Made by a program: the position numbers and the translations under genes. Of a DNA stretch of 64,000 nt, positions 26,786-35,439 are shown in pieces. Location of the stretch: positions 1-64,000 of the forward strand of contig NZ_BMSY01000006.1 in assembly GCF_014649395.1 (NCBI RefSeq), in the 5' to 3' direction. How positions within the stretch are numbered: position 1 is the first letter of the stretch; the number at the start of each line of letters is the position of its first letter. This DNA is from Streptomyces aureoverticillatus. Its GTDB lineage: Bacteria > Actinomycetota > Actinomycetes > Streptomycetales > Streptomycetaceae. Under the pieces are notes generated by a model. That model searched no databases, was not told where the DNA came from, and saw only the letters and a program-made list of their open reading frames with translations.

Positions 26786-27331
26786 CTACGCCGACGGGAC
26801 GGGCCAGCCGTCGGCGCGCGACGTGAACTGCAGCGTCGTGCGCCCGTCGTCCTCGCGCACCTCGCGGCCCTGGGTGTAGCCGAGGCGCTTCAGGACGGTG
26901 ACCGACGGCGTGTTCAGCGAGTCGACGGTGGCGTGCACCTCGGCGAGGCCAAGGGTCCGGTGGCCGTAGTCGGTCAGCAGCCGCGCGAGCTCCGTGCCGA
27001 GGCCCAGGCCCCAACTGTCCTTGGACAGTCCGTATACGATCTCGTGCCCGTCCAGCCACGCCTCGGGCGAGGGCTTGATCTCGGCGTGCCCCGCGTACCG
27101 GCCCTCGTGCCGCACCGCCCACACCGGGAACCGCCGCTCCGCGTACACGATGCTGAACAGCCGGGCGAACAGCGCCCGGTCCTCCTCGGCGCTCTGCATC
27201 CCGTCCCCGAACCAGCGGCCCACGGCCTCGTCCTGGAACAGCGCCACGAAGTCCGACTCGTCGGACGCGACGTACGCGGAGAGTACGAGGCGCTCGGAGC
27301 GCAGCTCGGGGGTGAGGGGCGCGGATGTCAT
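26786..27331 (-). CDS. GNAT family N-acetyltransferase
   Basis: A 181-residue RimJ/RimL-like acetyltransferase. LRSERLVLSAYVASDESDF opens the fold; the acetyl-CoA pyrophosphate loop is in YGLSKDSWGLGLGTELARLL (Q/R-x2-G-x-G/A variant), followed by VHATVDSLNTPSVTVLKRLG. It would acetylate an amine or a protein N-terminus; the target is unknown. ATG 27331 lies seven bases after a -10-like TACCGT, so the mRNA is probably leaderless. Confidence 0.88.
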   Translation of the reverse strand: MTSAPLTPELRSERLVLSAYVASDESDFVALFQDEAVGRWFGDGMQSAEEDRALFARLFSIVYAERRFPVWAVRHEGRYAGHAEIKPSPEAWLDGHEIVYGLSKDSWGLGLGTELARLLTDYGHRTLGLAEVHATVDSLNTPSVTVLKRLGYTQGREVREDDGRTTLQFTSRADGWPVPSA

Positions 27332-27338
27332 CCGCGAG

Positions 27339-27344
27339 ACGGTA
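27339..27344 (-). promoter_or_regulatory. -10 element, leaderless GNAT gene
   Basis: TACCGT on the minus strand lies seven bases upstream of ATG 27331; no ribosome-binding site. Confidence 0.4.
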
Positions 27345-27436
27345 TTCGGGGGCTGCGCGCCCCCGCAAGCGGTTTCTGGCCGGGGGCCACCGCAAGATCC
27401 GGCCTGGGGTGGTTGTTGAACCTGCGGGCCGGTGGG

Positions 27437-27566
27437 GGCTGGTCGCGCAGTTCCCCGCGCCCCTAACGGGGCTGATGGCGCAGTTCCCTGCTGTGGCCCT
27501 TACGGGGCCCGGGACGCTGCGGATCGGTGGCGCCCTGGAGGGGCGCGGGGAACTGCGCGACCAGCC
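27437..27566. repeat. Family B inverted repeat with perfect 28-nt arms
   Basis: 27437-27464 and 27539-27566 are exact inverse copies (begin GGCTGGTCGCGCAGTTCCCC) separated by 74 nt. The same 28-mer occurs at 53797-53824 and its first 12 bases at 21119-21130. The element fills the space between two minus-strand genes. Confidence 0.85.
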
Positions 27567-27613
27567 ACGACGGGGCCGCGGACGAGTGACCGCCCGCGGC
27601 CCCGCGGCGGCGC

Positions 27614-28438
27614 TCAGCCTGCGGCCGGCAAGGAGTTGTGTCCCGCACGGGTGGGTGGGTGGGAGAGGTCCGCCGCGAAGCGGCGGCACGAGTCGAAGCG
27701 GTCCAGCAGCAGCCGGGCGACAAGGGGAGAATCCCCCAGCACGTCCGCCAGGACGTCCGCCTCCGCCGCCCCCCGGGCGATCCGGTCCGGCAGGAAGCCG
27801 GGGGCCAGCACGTAGGGGGCGACAGCCACCCGCCGCACCCCGGGCGCAGCCCGAAGATCGCGCACCGCATCCGACGTGCGGGGAAGAGTCGCGGAGGCGA
27901 ACGCAGGCCGCACGGCGCACCAACCGGTGTGCCGCCACTCCCGCGCGATTTCAGCGATCACTGCGATCGCCTCCGGGTCGGTGGAGCCCGCCGAGGCCAG
28001 GACGACCCCGGTCGTGGGCTTGTCGGCGGGGTCGAGCCCCGCCTCGTACAGCCGCGTCTCGAGCGCGGCGAGCAACAGCGGCGAGGGCCCGAGCACCCCC
28101 GCCTGCCGTACCCGGAGCCCCGGCGGAGCCTCCCGCAGCACCGCCGGGATGTCGGCCTTCGCGTGGAAGGCGCGGGTGAGCAGCAGGGGCAGGGCGACGA
28201 CGTCGCGTACCCTCTCCTCGGCGAGGGAGCCGAGGACGGACGGCACGGACGGGGTGTTGAAGTCCAGGAAACCGACCTCGACGCGCAGCCCGGGCTGCAG
28301 GCCCCGCACCGTGCGCAGCAGGGAGCGCACGGTCGCGGCATGCCGCGGATCCCGGCTGCCGTGGGCGACGACCAGCAGGACGGGACGGCGCACGGCTTCG
28401 TACGAGGAACGGCGCCCGGGGCGGAAAGCGCGGTACAT
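27614..28438 (-). CDS. Sirohydrochlorin chelatase (CbiX/SirB-like)
   Basis: A 274-residue protein with two repeated chelatase halves. The first has VLLVVAHGSRDPRH and TRAFHAKADIP; the second has VVLASAGSTDPEA and VAPYVLAPGFLPDRI. His residues of the first half are the likely metal site. It inserts Fe2+ into sirohydrochlorin, the last step to siroheme, the cofactor of the sulfite reductase encoded upstream in this cluster. ATG 28438 is 5 bp after the permease stop, so it is the last gene of the sulfur unit. Confidence 0.85.
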   Translation of the reverse strand: MYRAFRPGRRSSYEAVRRPVLLVVAHGSRDPRHAATVRSLLRTVRGLQPGLRVEVGFLDFNTPSVPSVLGSLAEERVRDVVALPLLLTRAFHAKADIPAVLREAPPGLRVRQAGVLGPSPLLLAALETRLYEAGLDPADKPTTGVVLASAGSTDPEAIAVIAEIAREWRHTGWCAVRPAFASATLPRTSDAVRDLRAAPGVRRVAVAPYVLAPGFLPDRIARGAAEADVLADVLGDSPLVARLLLDRFDSCRRFAADLSHPPTRAGHNSLPAAG

Positions 28439-28443
28439 GGGAA

Positions 28444-29352
28444 TCAGCTCTTCACCAGGAGGCCGCGGCTGCGCAGCACCCACCGCTCGAGCGGGGAGAA
28501 GATGAGCAGGTCGATGGCGATGCCGACGATCAGGATGAGCAGGATGGCGAGGAAGACCTGGGGCATGCTGCTGTTGGTGCGGCCCGCCTCCAGGAGCTGG
28601 CCGAGCCCGATGCCCAGGTCGGGGGACTGCGCGATGATCTCCGCGGCCATCAGGGAGCGCCAGGAGAACGCCCACCCCTGCTTCAGGCCCGCCACGTAGC
28701 CGGGCAGCGCGGCCGGCATGACGATGTGCCAGGTGTGCCGCAGGCCCGTCGCGCCGAGCGTGCGGCCCGCGCGCAGGAACAGCGGCGGGATCTGGTCGAC
28801 GCCCGCGACCAGCCCGTTGGCGATGGACGGCACCGCGCCGAGCAGGATCACCGCGTACATCATCGAGTCGTTGAGACCCAGCCAGAGCACGGCCGGCGGC
28901 ACCCACGCCACGGACGGCAGCGACTGCAGGCCGGACAGGATCGGCCCGATGGCCGCGCGGATGAAACGGACCCGCGCCACGAGCAGGCCAAGGGGCGTGC
29001 CGATCACCAGGGCCATGCCGAAGCCGAACAGGCCGCGCTGGACGCTCGTCCAGATGTAGTCGAGCAGGGTGCCCTGCCGCCAGGCGGCCTCCACCTCGTC
29101 CCAGACCGCCGTCGGCGCGGGCAGCTTGTAGCTGTCGGTGACCTTCGCCCAGACGAGGATCTGCCAGACCACCAGGACGAGGACCACGGCGGTGAACGGC
29201 GGAAGGACCTTCTGGACGAGGGTCTCGCGCAGGGTGGCGCGCCGTGTCTGGACGGTCTCCAGGGCGTCGAGGCCCGCTTCCAGACCGGCCAGGTCGTGGG
29301 CGTCCGCCGGTTCCTTGGCCGCGGCGGGCGTCTTCGTGTCAGTGCTGCCCAT
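28444..29352 (-). CDS. Sulfonate/nitrate-type ABC transporter permease (SsuC-like)
   Basis: A 302-residue permease with about six helices. The ATPase-contact loop is RAGRTLGATGLRHTWHIVMP. Together with the next two genes it forms an importer of the SsuABC/TauABC class. Its place in the cys cluster suggests uptake of organosulfonates or sulfate esters. ATG 29352 is preferred (GTG 29370 possible); it overlaps the end of the ATPase gene by 14 bp. Confidence 0.88.
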   Translation of the reverse strand: MGSTDTKTPAAAKEPADAHDLAGLEAGLDALETVQTRRATLRETLVQKVLPPFTAVVLVLVVWQILVWAKVTDSYKLPAPTAVWDEVEAAWRQGTLLDYIWTSVQRGLFGFGMALVIGTPLGLLVARVRFIRAAIGPILSGLQSLPSVAWVPPAVLWLGLNDSMMYAVILLGAVPSIANGLVAGVDQIPPLFLRAGRTLGATGLRHTWHIVMPAALPGYVAGLKQGWAFSWRSLMAAEIIAQSPDLGIGLGQLLEAGRTNSSMPQVFLAILLILIVGIAIDLLIFSPLERWVLRSRGLLVKS

Positions 29353-30184
29353 GGCGGCGGATCTCCCCACGCAGTTGTTCGGTGATCTCGACGGAGAGCT
29401 CCGCCACCGCGGCGTCCTCGATGCGCCGCGGCTGGTCGATGTCCACGCTCCACTCGCGCGCCACCCGGCCGGGCCGCGACGAAAGCAGGACGACGCGCTG
29501 CGCGAGCCGCACCGCCTCGCGCACGTTGTGCGTGACGAACAGGACCGACACGCCCGTCTCGCGCCAGATGCGCATCAGCTCGTCGTGCAGCACGTCCCGG
29601 GTGATCGCGTCCAGGGCCGCGAACGGCTCGTCCATCAGCAGCAGTTGGCTGTCCTGCGCGAGCGCGCGGGCCAGCGCGACGCGCTGGCGCATGCCGCCGG
29701 ACAGTTCGTGCACCCGCTTGCCGTGGGCACCCTTGAGCCGCACCAGGGAGAGCAGTTCCTCGGCCTTCTCCCGCCGGTCGGCCTTCGGTACGCCGCGCAG
29801 CCTGAGGGCCAGCTCGATGTTCTTGCCCGCGGTCAGCCACGGGAACAGCGCGTGCTCCTGGAACATCAGGGCAGGCCGGCCGTCGGTGCCGATCGCGCCC
29901 GCGGTGGGCCGGTCGAGCCCGGCCACCAGGTTGAGCAGCGTCGACTTGCCGCACCCGGAGGCTCCCAGGAGGGTGACGAACTCGCCCCGCGCCACGTCGA
30001 GCGTGATGTCGTCGAGGACGAGCTGCCGTCCGGCCGGTGTGGCGAAGGACTTCGAGACGTGCTCGATGCGCGCGGCGACATCGAGCGCGCCGGCACCGCC
30101 GGTGGCGGACTCGGCGGACTTCTCCGACGTGCCTGCCGCGGCTGCCGCGGTGGACTTGGCGGACTTGGCGAGCGTGGTGGCCAT
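29339..30184 (-). CDS. ABC transporter ATP-binding protein (SsuB-like)
   Basis: A 281-residue ATPase. Walker A is GASGCGKST, the signature is LSGGMRQRVALARAL, Walker B is LLLMDEPFAALD and the switch His is in FVTHNVREA. The N-terminal 40 residues are an Ala/Ser/Lys-rich extension not seen in most family members. ATG 30184 is preferred because AGGAGGT ends seven bases upstream; GTG 30193 lies inside that site. Confidence 0.9.
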   Translation of the reverse strand: MATTLAKSAKSTAAAAAGTSEKSAESATGGAGALDVAARIEHVSKSFATPAGRQLVLDDITLDVARGEFVTLLGASGCGKSTLLNLVAGLDRPTAGAIGTDGRPALMFQEHALFPWLTAGKNIELALRLRGVPKADRREKAEELLSLVRLKGAHGKRVHELSGGMRQRVALARALAQDSQLLLMDEPFAALDAITRDVLHDELMRIWRETGVSVLFVTHNVREAVRLAQRVVLLSSRPGRVAREWSVDIDQPRRIEDAAVAELSVEITEQLRGEIRRHGQH

Positions 30185-30227
30185 GGTCGTCACCTCCTGG
30201 GATCCCTGAACTGGCTTGCCTGTACGC

Positions 30228-31373
30228 CTACTTGACGCCGAGCCCGGCGTCGTCGACCGCGGGCCTGCCCGCCGCCTTCAGGACCTTGTTGAGCGGGCCG
30301 AGGTCGTAGATGCCCTTCAGGTCGGGCTTCTTGAGCAGGCCCGCCTTGACCGCGTTGTCGGCCTCGGTGCCGAGCGTCGCCGCCAGCGGGTCGTCGGTGA
30401 ACTCGATCGACTTCCACGCCGGGTCGATGACCTCGTCCGGCAGCGGCTTGCCGGACAGCTGCTTCAGCTTGGCGTTGGCCGCGGCCTTCGCCTTCTGCGG
30501 GTTGGCCTTGATCCACTGGTTGGTCTTCACCGAGCCCCGCAGCACGGCCTCGACGACCTTCGGGTGCTTCTTCAGGAACTCCTGGGACACGATGATGTTC
30601 GTGATCACGAACTTCTTGTCCGGCCACAGGTCGGCCTCGTCCAGGAGCACCTTGCCGCCCTCGGCGACCAGCTTGGACGCGGTCGGCTCCGGCACCCAGG
30701 CGCCGTCGATCGAGCCGGACTTGTATGCGTCCGGGGTGATCTTGTTGTCGGTGCGCACCACGGACACGTCGCCCTTGCCGCTCTCCGCGTCGACGTCCCA
30801 GCCCTTGCCCTTGATCCAGTTGAGGAAGGCCACGTCCTGGGTGTTGCCGAGCTGCGGCGTGGCGATCTTCTTGCCCTTGACGTCGTCGAGGGACTTCACC
30901 TTGTCCGGGTTCACCACGAGCTTCACGCCGCCGGACGCCGAACCGCCGATGATGCGCAGGTTCTCGCCCTGGGACTTGGTGTAGCCGTTGATGGCCGGGG
31001 ACGGGCCGATCCAGCCGATGTCGATGGACTTCGAGTTCAGCGCCTCGATCTCCGAGGGCCCGGCGTTGAACTGCGAGTACGTCGCCTTGGTGGCCCCCAG
31101 TTCCTTCTGGAACAGGCCTTCCTGGTCGCCCACCAGGGCCGTGCCGTGGGTGAGGTTGGGGAAGTACCCGATCTTCACCGTGTCCAGGCCGTCGATCTTC
31201 TTCGCGCCGGCCGCGATCTTGGCCTTGCCGCTGTCGCCGGAGTCGGACTCCGAGCCGTATCCGCAGGCGGAGAGCGTCAGCGCGAGGAGCGGCAGGGCGG
31301 TCAGGGCGGCCAGGCGGCCGCGGCGTGGCGCCCGGCGGCGGTCGGTCGTGCGGGGAGCGGGGAGGGCAGGCAC
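30228..31373 (-). CDS. Sulfonate-type ABC substrate-binding lipoprotein (SsuA-like)
   Basis: A 381-residue periplasmic-binding-like lipoprotein. A basic N-terminus is followed by LALTLSAC with lipidated Cys37. The mature domain has TVKIGYFPNLTHGTALVGDQ, IDIGWIGPSPAINGY and SGSIDGAWVPEPTASKL, the pattern of alkanesulfonate/nitrate-binding proteins. It delivers the substrate to the permease and ATPase encoded next. GTG 31373 is preceded by GAGAGGAA. A 251-bp gap separates it from cysN, so it may have its own promoter. Confidence 0.9.
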   Translation of the reverse strand: MPALPAPRTTDRRRAPRRGRLAALTALPLLALTLSACGYGSESDSGDSGKAKIAAGAKKIDGLDTVKIGYFPNLTHGTALVGDQEGLFQKELGATKATYSQFNAGPSEIEALNSKSIDIGWIGPSPAINGYTKSQGENLRIIGGSASGGVKLVVNPDKVKSLDDVKGKKIATPQLGNTQDVAFLNWIKGKGWDVDAESGKGDVSVVRTDNKITPDAYKSGSIDGAWVPEPTASKLVAEGGKVLLDEADLWPDKKFVITNIIVSQEFLKKHPKVVEAVLRGSVKTNQWIKANPQKAKAAANAKLKQLSGKPLPDEVIDPAWKSIEFTDDPLAATLGTEADNAVKAGLLKKPDLKGIYDLGPLNKVLKAAGRPAVDDAGLGVK

Positions 31374-31517
31374 GGGAGGTGTTCCTCTCGTTGGCCCGGG
31401 GCGGGCACCGTCAGGGTGCGGCCGGGCGGAGGTCGGCGGATCTTCGCTTGCGTCGGAAGGGACGGCGGGGGGTGTGGGCGCGCGAGCGGTGCGCGTGCAC
31501 CACCCCCGCTGAGAGCG

Positions 31518-31622
31518 TCACGCCGCACATCGGGCGACCCCTCCCGTGCCCGCCCCGAGGGCGCCGCTGCCGACGCGGCCGCCCTCCTTGGCGAACGTCG
31601 CGTACACGTCGATGGAGGTCAT
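31518..31622 (-). CDS. Possible 34-codon ORF between cysN and the sulfonate importer
   Basis: ATG 31622 starts two bases after the cysN stop, which would allow coupled translation. The encoded peptide is Gly-rich with a single Cys near the C-terminus (GGVARCAA). No family is recognised. It could be a leader for the importer genes or chance; only the position supports it. Confidence 0.25.
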   Translation of the reverse strand: MTSIDVYATFAKEGGRVGSGALGAGTGGVARCAA

Positions 31623-31624
31623 GG

Positions 31625-32980
31625 TCAGAAGTCCCAGCCCTCGTCGTCGACGGCCGGCGCCGCCGCCTCGGCCCTGGCGAACGCCTCGCCCGCCATGCCC
31701 GCGGCGAGCGTCGTGCCGTCCGCCGGGTCGATGAGCAGGAAGGAGCCGGTGCGCCGCGAGTCGGCGTACGCGTCGATCGCGAGCGGCTCCGCGGTGCGCA
31801 CCAGGACCCGGCCGATGTCGTTGGCGACGAGCTGCCCCGGGTTCGGGTGCTGGGACAGGTCGTCCAGCGTGAGCCGGGAGGGGATCTGCTTCACGATCGC
31901 CTTGACCGTGCGGGTGGTGTGCTTGAGCAGCACCCGCTGGCCCACGGTGAGCGGCTGGTCCGCGACGTGGCAGACGGTGGCCGCGATGTCCTGGGAGGTC
32001 GGCGGCGTATCACTGCTCGGGACGAGCAGATCACCACGTGAGACGTCGAGGTCGTCCTCAAGGAGAACCGTCACCGACTGCGGCGTCCAGGCCACGTCGA
32101 CGGGCTCGCCGAGCAGGTCGATGCCCGCGATCGTCGAGGTGCGGCCCGACGGCAGTACGGTCACCGACTCGCCGACCCGGAAGGTGCCCGCGGCGATCTG
32201 GCCCGCGTACCCCCGGTAGTCCGGGTGCTCGGCGGTCTGGGGCCGGATCACGTACTGCACGGGCAGCCGGGCGTGGCAGCTCGTCAGGTCGTGGCTGACG
32301 GGCACGGTCTCCAGGTGTTCCAGGACCGTGGGGCCGCCGTACCAGTCCATGTTCGAGGACGGCTCCACCACGTTGTCCCCGGCCAGCGCCGAGATCGGGA
32401 TCGCGGTGATCTCCGGCACGCCCAACTCGCCCGCGTACGCGGTGAATTCCTCCGCGATCTTCGCGAAGACCGGCTCCGCGTAGCCGACGAGGTCCATCTT
32501 GTTCACGGCGAGCACCACGTGCGGCACACGGAGCAGCGCGGCCACCGCGGCGTGCCTGCGGGTCTGCTCGATCACGCCGTTGCGGGCGTCGACCAGGACC
32601 ACGGCCAGGTCGGCCGTGGAGGCGCCGGTGACCATGTTCCGGGTGTACTGCACATGACCGGGGGTGTCGGCGAGGATGAAGCGGCGCCGGGGCGTGGCGA
32701 AGTAGCGGTACGCCACGTCGATGGTGATGCCCTGCTCCCGCTCGGCCCGCAGGCCGTCGGTGAGCAGCGCCAGGTCGGGGCCCTCGGCGCCGCGGCTGCG
32801 CGAGGCGTGCTCGACGGCCTCCAACTGGTCGGCGAGGACCGACTTGGAGTCGTGCAGGAGGCGGCCGACGAGCGTGGACTTGCCGTCGTCGACGGAGCCC
32901 GCGGTGGCGAACCGCAGCAGCGTGGTCGCGGACAGGCCGGCCAGCTGCCCGGCCGCGGTGGTGTCGGTGGTGCTGGTCAT
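31625..32980 (-). CDS. cysN: Sulfate adenylyltransferase large subunit (GTPase)
   Basis: A 451-residue EF-Tu-like GTPase that drives APS synthesis by CysD from ATP and sulfate. G1 is AGSVDDGKSTLVGRLL, G3 is LADTPGHVQYTRNM, G4 is VNKMDLVG. Length matches stand-alone CysN (no fused APS kinase; cysC is separate). ATG 32980 lies two bases after the cysD stop, so the pair is translated together. Confidence 0.95.
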   Translation of the reverse strand: MTSTTDTTAAGQLAGLSATTLLRFATAGSVDDGKSTLVGRLLHDSKSVLADQLEAVEHASRSRGAEGPDLALLTDGLRAEREQGITIDVAYRYFATPRRRFILADTPGHVQYTRNMVTGASTADLAVVLVDARNGVIEQTRRHAAVAALLRVPHVVLAVNKMDLVGYAEPVFAKIAEEFTAYAGELGVPEITAIPISALAGDNVVEPSSNMDWYGGPTVLEHLETVPVSHDLTSCHARLPVQYVIRPQTAEHPDYRGYAGQIAAGTFRVGESVTVLPSGRTSTIAGIDLLGEPVDVAWTPQSVTVLLEDDLDVSRGDLLVPSSDTPPTSQDIAATVCHVADQPLTVGQRVLLKHTTRTVKAIVKQIPSRLTLDDLSQHPNPGQLVANDIGRVLVRTAEPLAIDAYADSRRTGSFLLIDPADGTTLAAGMAGEAFARAEAAAPAVDDEGWDF

Positions 32981-32982
32981 GG

Positions 32983-33951
32983 CTAGAAGTACCCCTCGCG
33001 CTTGCGGTCTTCCATCGCGGCCTCGGAGAGCTTGTCGTCGGCGCGGGTGGCGCCGCGCTCGGTGAGCCGGGACGCGGCGATCTCGGCGATGACGGCCTCC
33101 AGCGTCGTCGCGTCGGAGTCGACGGCGCCGGTGCAGGACATGTCGCCGACGGTGCGGTAGCGCACCAGGCGCCGCTCGACGTCCTCGCCGTCCTTGGGGC
33201 CGCCCCAGTCGCCGGCGGTCAGCCACATCCCGGAACGCTTGAACACGTCCCGCTCGTGCGCGAAGTAGATCTCCGGCAGCTCGATGCCCTCCCGGGCGAT
33301 GTACTGCCACACGTCCAGCTCGGTCCAGTTGGACAGCGGGAAGACGCGGACGTGCTCGCCGGGGGCGTGCCGGCCGTTGTAGAGCTGCCACAGCTCGGGC
33401 CGCTGGCGGCGCGGGTCCCACTGCGAGAACTCGTCGCGCAGCGAGAACACCCGCTCCTTGGCGCGCGCCTTCTCCTCGTCGCGCCGCCCGCCGCCGAAGA
33501 CCGCGTCGAACCGCTCGGACTGGATCTTCTCGGTGAGCGGCACGGTCTGCAGCGGGTTGCGGGTGCCGTCGGGGCGCTCGCGCAGGGCGCCGCGGTCGAT
33601 GTAGTCCTGCACGGAGGCCACGTGCAGCCGCAGTCCGTGCCGGGCCACCACGCGGTCGCGGTAGTCGATGACCTCGGGGAAGTTGTGCCCGGTGTCGACG
33701 TGCAGCAGCGAGAAGGGAATCGCGGCGGGCGCGAACGCCTTCAGGGCCAGGTGCAGCATGACGATGGAGTCCTTGCCGCCGGAGAACAGGATCACCGGCC
33801 GCTCGAACTCGCCCGCGACCTCGCGGAAGATGTGCACGGCCTCGGACTCCAGGGCGTCCAGGTGCGACAGCGCGTACGGGCTGTCGCTCACGGAACTCCC
33901 CTCGGCGTCACCGGAGTTGCCGGTGCCCTCATGAATTGCGGCGGTCGTCAT
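32983..33951 (-). CDS. cysD: Sulfate adenylyltransferase small subunit
   Basis: A 322-residue catalytic subunit of ATP sulfurylase. The PP-loop is FSGGKDSIVMLHLA and downstream motifs include HVDTGHNFPEVI, FGGGRRDEEKARAKER, FPLSNWTELDVWQYI and the C-terminal DRKREGYF. It forms APS with CysN. Start ATG 33951 overlaps the cysC stop by 4 bp (ATGA). Confidence 0.96.
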   Translation of the reverse strand: MTTAAIHEGTGNSGDAEGSSVSDSPYALSHLDALESEAVHIFREVAGEFERPVILFSGGKDSIVMLHLALKAFAPAAIPFSLLHVDTGHNFPEVIDYRDRVVARHGLRLHVASVQDYIDRGALRERPDGTRNPLQTVPLTEKIQSERFDAVFGGGRRDEEKARAKERVFSLRDEFSQWDPRRQRPELWQLYNGRHAPGEHVRVFPLSNWTELDVWQYIAREGIELPEIYFAHERDVFKRSGMWLTAGDWGGPKDGEDVERRLVRYRTVGDMSCTGAVDSDATTLEAVIAEIAASRLTERGATRADDKLSEAAMEDRKREGYF

Positions 33952-34481
33952 GCCAGACCCCTCTCGGTGAGCAGCGCGTACACCGCTGCCGCGGACTCCT
34001 GCACGGTCTGGTCCTGGGACTCGATGCGCAGATCGGGTGACTCGGGCTCTTCGTACGGGTCGTCGACGCCGGTCAGCCCGGAGATCTCACCCGCGGCCTG
34101 CTTGGCGTACAGACCCTTAACGTCCCGTACGGAGCAGACCTCCACGGGCGTGGCGACGTGCACCTCCAAGTACGCGGTGCCGCCCGTCTGGTGGCGCTTG
34201 CGCACCGCCTCGCGGCTGTCCGTGAACGGCGCGATCACCGGCACCAGTGCCAGCACGCCGTTGCGGGCGAGGAGCTCGGCGACGAAGCCGATGCGCTGGA
34301 CGTTGGTGTGCCGGTCCTCGCGGCTGAAGCCGAGGCCCGCCGAGAGGAACTCGCGGATCTCGTCGCCGTCGAGCACCTCGACGCGGCGGCCGTCGGCGCG
34401 CAGCGTCCTCGCCAGCTCGTGCGCGATGGTGGTCTTGCCCGCGCTGGGCAGGCCCGTGAGCCAGACGGTGGCTCCGGTCAC
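33948..34481 (-). CDS. cysC: Adenylylsulfate kinase
   Basis: A 177-residue APS kinase that makes PAPS. Walker A is LTGLPSAGKTTIA; other motifs are VEVLDGDEIRE, FSREDRHTNVQRI and VKGLYAKQAAGEI. GTG 34481 has AGGAG about eight bases upstream and starts right at the conserved fold. ATG 34550, which overlaps the cysH stop by 4 bp, would add a Pro/Thr-rich extension of 23 residues and remains possible. The adjacent CysH looks like an APS (not PAPS) reductase, so PAPS may be for sulfotransfer instead. Confidence 0.92.
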   Translation of the reverse strand: MTGATVWLTGLPSAGKTTIAHELARTLRADGRRVEVLDGDEIREFLSAGLGFSREDRHTNVQRIGFVAELLARNGVLALVPVIAPFTDSREAVRKRHQTGGTAYLEVHVATPVEVCSVRDVKGLYAKQAAGEISGLTGVDDPYEEPESPDLRIESQDQTVQESAAAVYALLTERGLA

Positions 34482-34546
34482 GTGGGTCTCCTGCGGCGTT
34501 CGATGGGTCGGTGGAGTCTGTGGGGTGAGGGGAGTCCGAGGGGCCG

Positions 34547-35263
34547 TCATCCGTGCAGCCCGCATTCGGTCTTGGCGCGTCCGGCCCACCGGCCGGCGCG
34601 CGCGTCCTCGCCCTCGAGCAGACGGCGCGTGCAGGGCGCGCAGCCCACGGAGCCGTAGCCGTCCATGAGCAGCGGATTGGTGAGGACGCCGTGCTCGGTG
34701 ACGTACGCGTCCACATCGTCCTGCGTCCAGCGGGCGATCGGCGAGACCTTGACCTTCTGCCGCTTCTCGTCCCAGCCGACGACCGGTGTGTTCGCGCGGG
34801 TGGGGGACTCGTCGCGGCGCAGTCCGGTCGCCCACGCGACGTAGCCCGCCAGGCCCTCTTCGAGGGGCTTGACCTTGCGCATCGCGCAGCACAGGTCCGG
34901 GTCGCGGTCGTGCAGCCGGGGGCCGTACGCGGCGTCCTGCTCGGCCACGGTCAGGCGCGGCGTGAGGGTGATGACGTTGACGTCCATGACGGCCTCGACG
35001 GCGTCACGGGTGCCGATGGTCTCGGGGAAGTGGTAGCCGGTGTCGAGGAACACCACGTCCACGCCGGGCCGCGCGCGCGAGGCCAGGTGGGCGACCACCG
35101 CGTCCTCCATCGAGGAGGTCACGCAGAACCGCGCGCCGAAGGTGTCCGCGGCCCAGCGGAGGATGTCGGGCGCGGAGGCGTCCTCCAGGTCGCGCCCGGC
35201 CTGCTCGGCGAGCGCCCGCAGCTCTTCCGCGGTCGCTGTGCCGGGCTCCTGAGCTGTCGTCAT
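34547..35263 (-). CDS. cysH: Adenylylsulfate (APS) reductase
   Basis: A 238-residue thioredoxin-dependent reductase giving sulfite. The PP-loop-related region is CVTSSMEDAVVAHL, then FLDTGYHFPET. Two Cys pairs, in DLCCAMRKVKP and GCAPCTRRL, are the [4Fe-4S] ligands found in APS reductases and absent in E. coli-type PAPS reductases. The C-terminal ECGLHG carries the catalytic Cys. ATG 35263 overlaps the small Zn-ribbon gene stop (ATGA). Confidence 0.95.
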   Translation of the reverse strand: MTTAQEPGTATAEELRALAEQAGRDLEDASAPDILRWAADTFGARFCVTSSMEDAVVAHLASRARPGVDVVFLDTGYHFPETIGTRDAVEAVMDVNVITLTPRLTVAEQDAAYGPRLHDRDPDLCCAMRKVKPLEEGLAGYVAWATGLRRDESPTRANTPVVGWDEKRQKVKVSPIARWTQDDVDAYVTEHGVLTNPLLMDGYGSVGCAPCTRRLLEGEDARAGRWAGRAKTECGLHG

Positions 35264-35439
35264 ATCCGTTCCCCTCCAGGGTCCTTGGGCTGAAGTCCGC
35301 GGGCGAGGAGCCCGAGGAACTTCAACTGGAAGGCTCGATTGCAGGACGCGCATTCCCACGCGCCGTGGCCCTGCTCGTTGGGGCGCAGGTCTTCGTCGCC
35401 GCAGTAGGGGCAGTAGAAGGGCGCCGCGCGCTCGCTCAC
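35260..35439 (-). CDS. Small zinc-ribbon protein of the sulfite reductase operon
   Basis: 59 residues, GTG 35439 overlapping the sulfite reductase stop by 4 bp and its own stop overlapping cysH by 4 bp. Two CxxC knuckles, FYCPYCGDEDLRP and WECASCNRAF, form a rubredoxin-like zinc (or iron) ribbon. The fixed place between sir and cysH suggests an electron-transfer or assembly role; this is inference, no function is established. Confidence 0.88.
   Translation of the reverse strand: MSERAAPFYCPYCGDEDLRPNEQGHGAWECASCNRAFQLKFLGLLARGLQPKDPGGERI

Noticed and set aside
31374..31624. Possible riboswitch (CTGAGAG-like sequence) between cysN and the sulfonate importer
   Set aside because: The partner motifs of TPP or SAM riboswitches are missing on both strands.
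34482..34550. ATG 34550 as the cysC start
   Set aside because: Possible because of its 4-bp overlap with cysH, but AGGAG before GTG 34481 and the fold boundary favour the shorter form.
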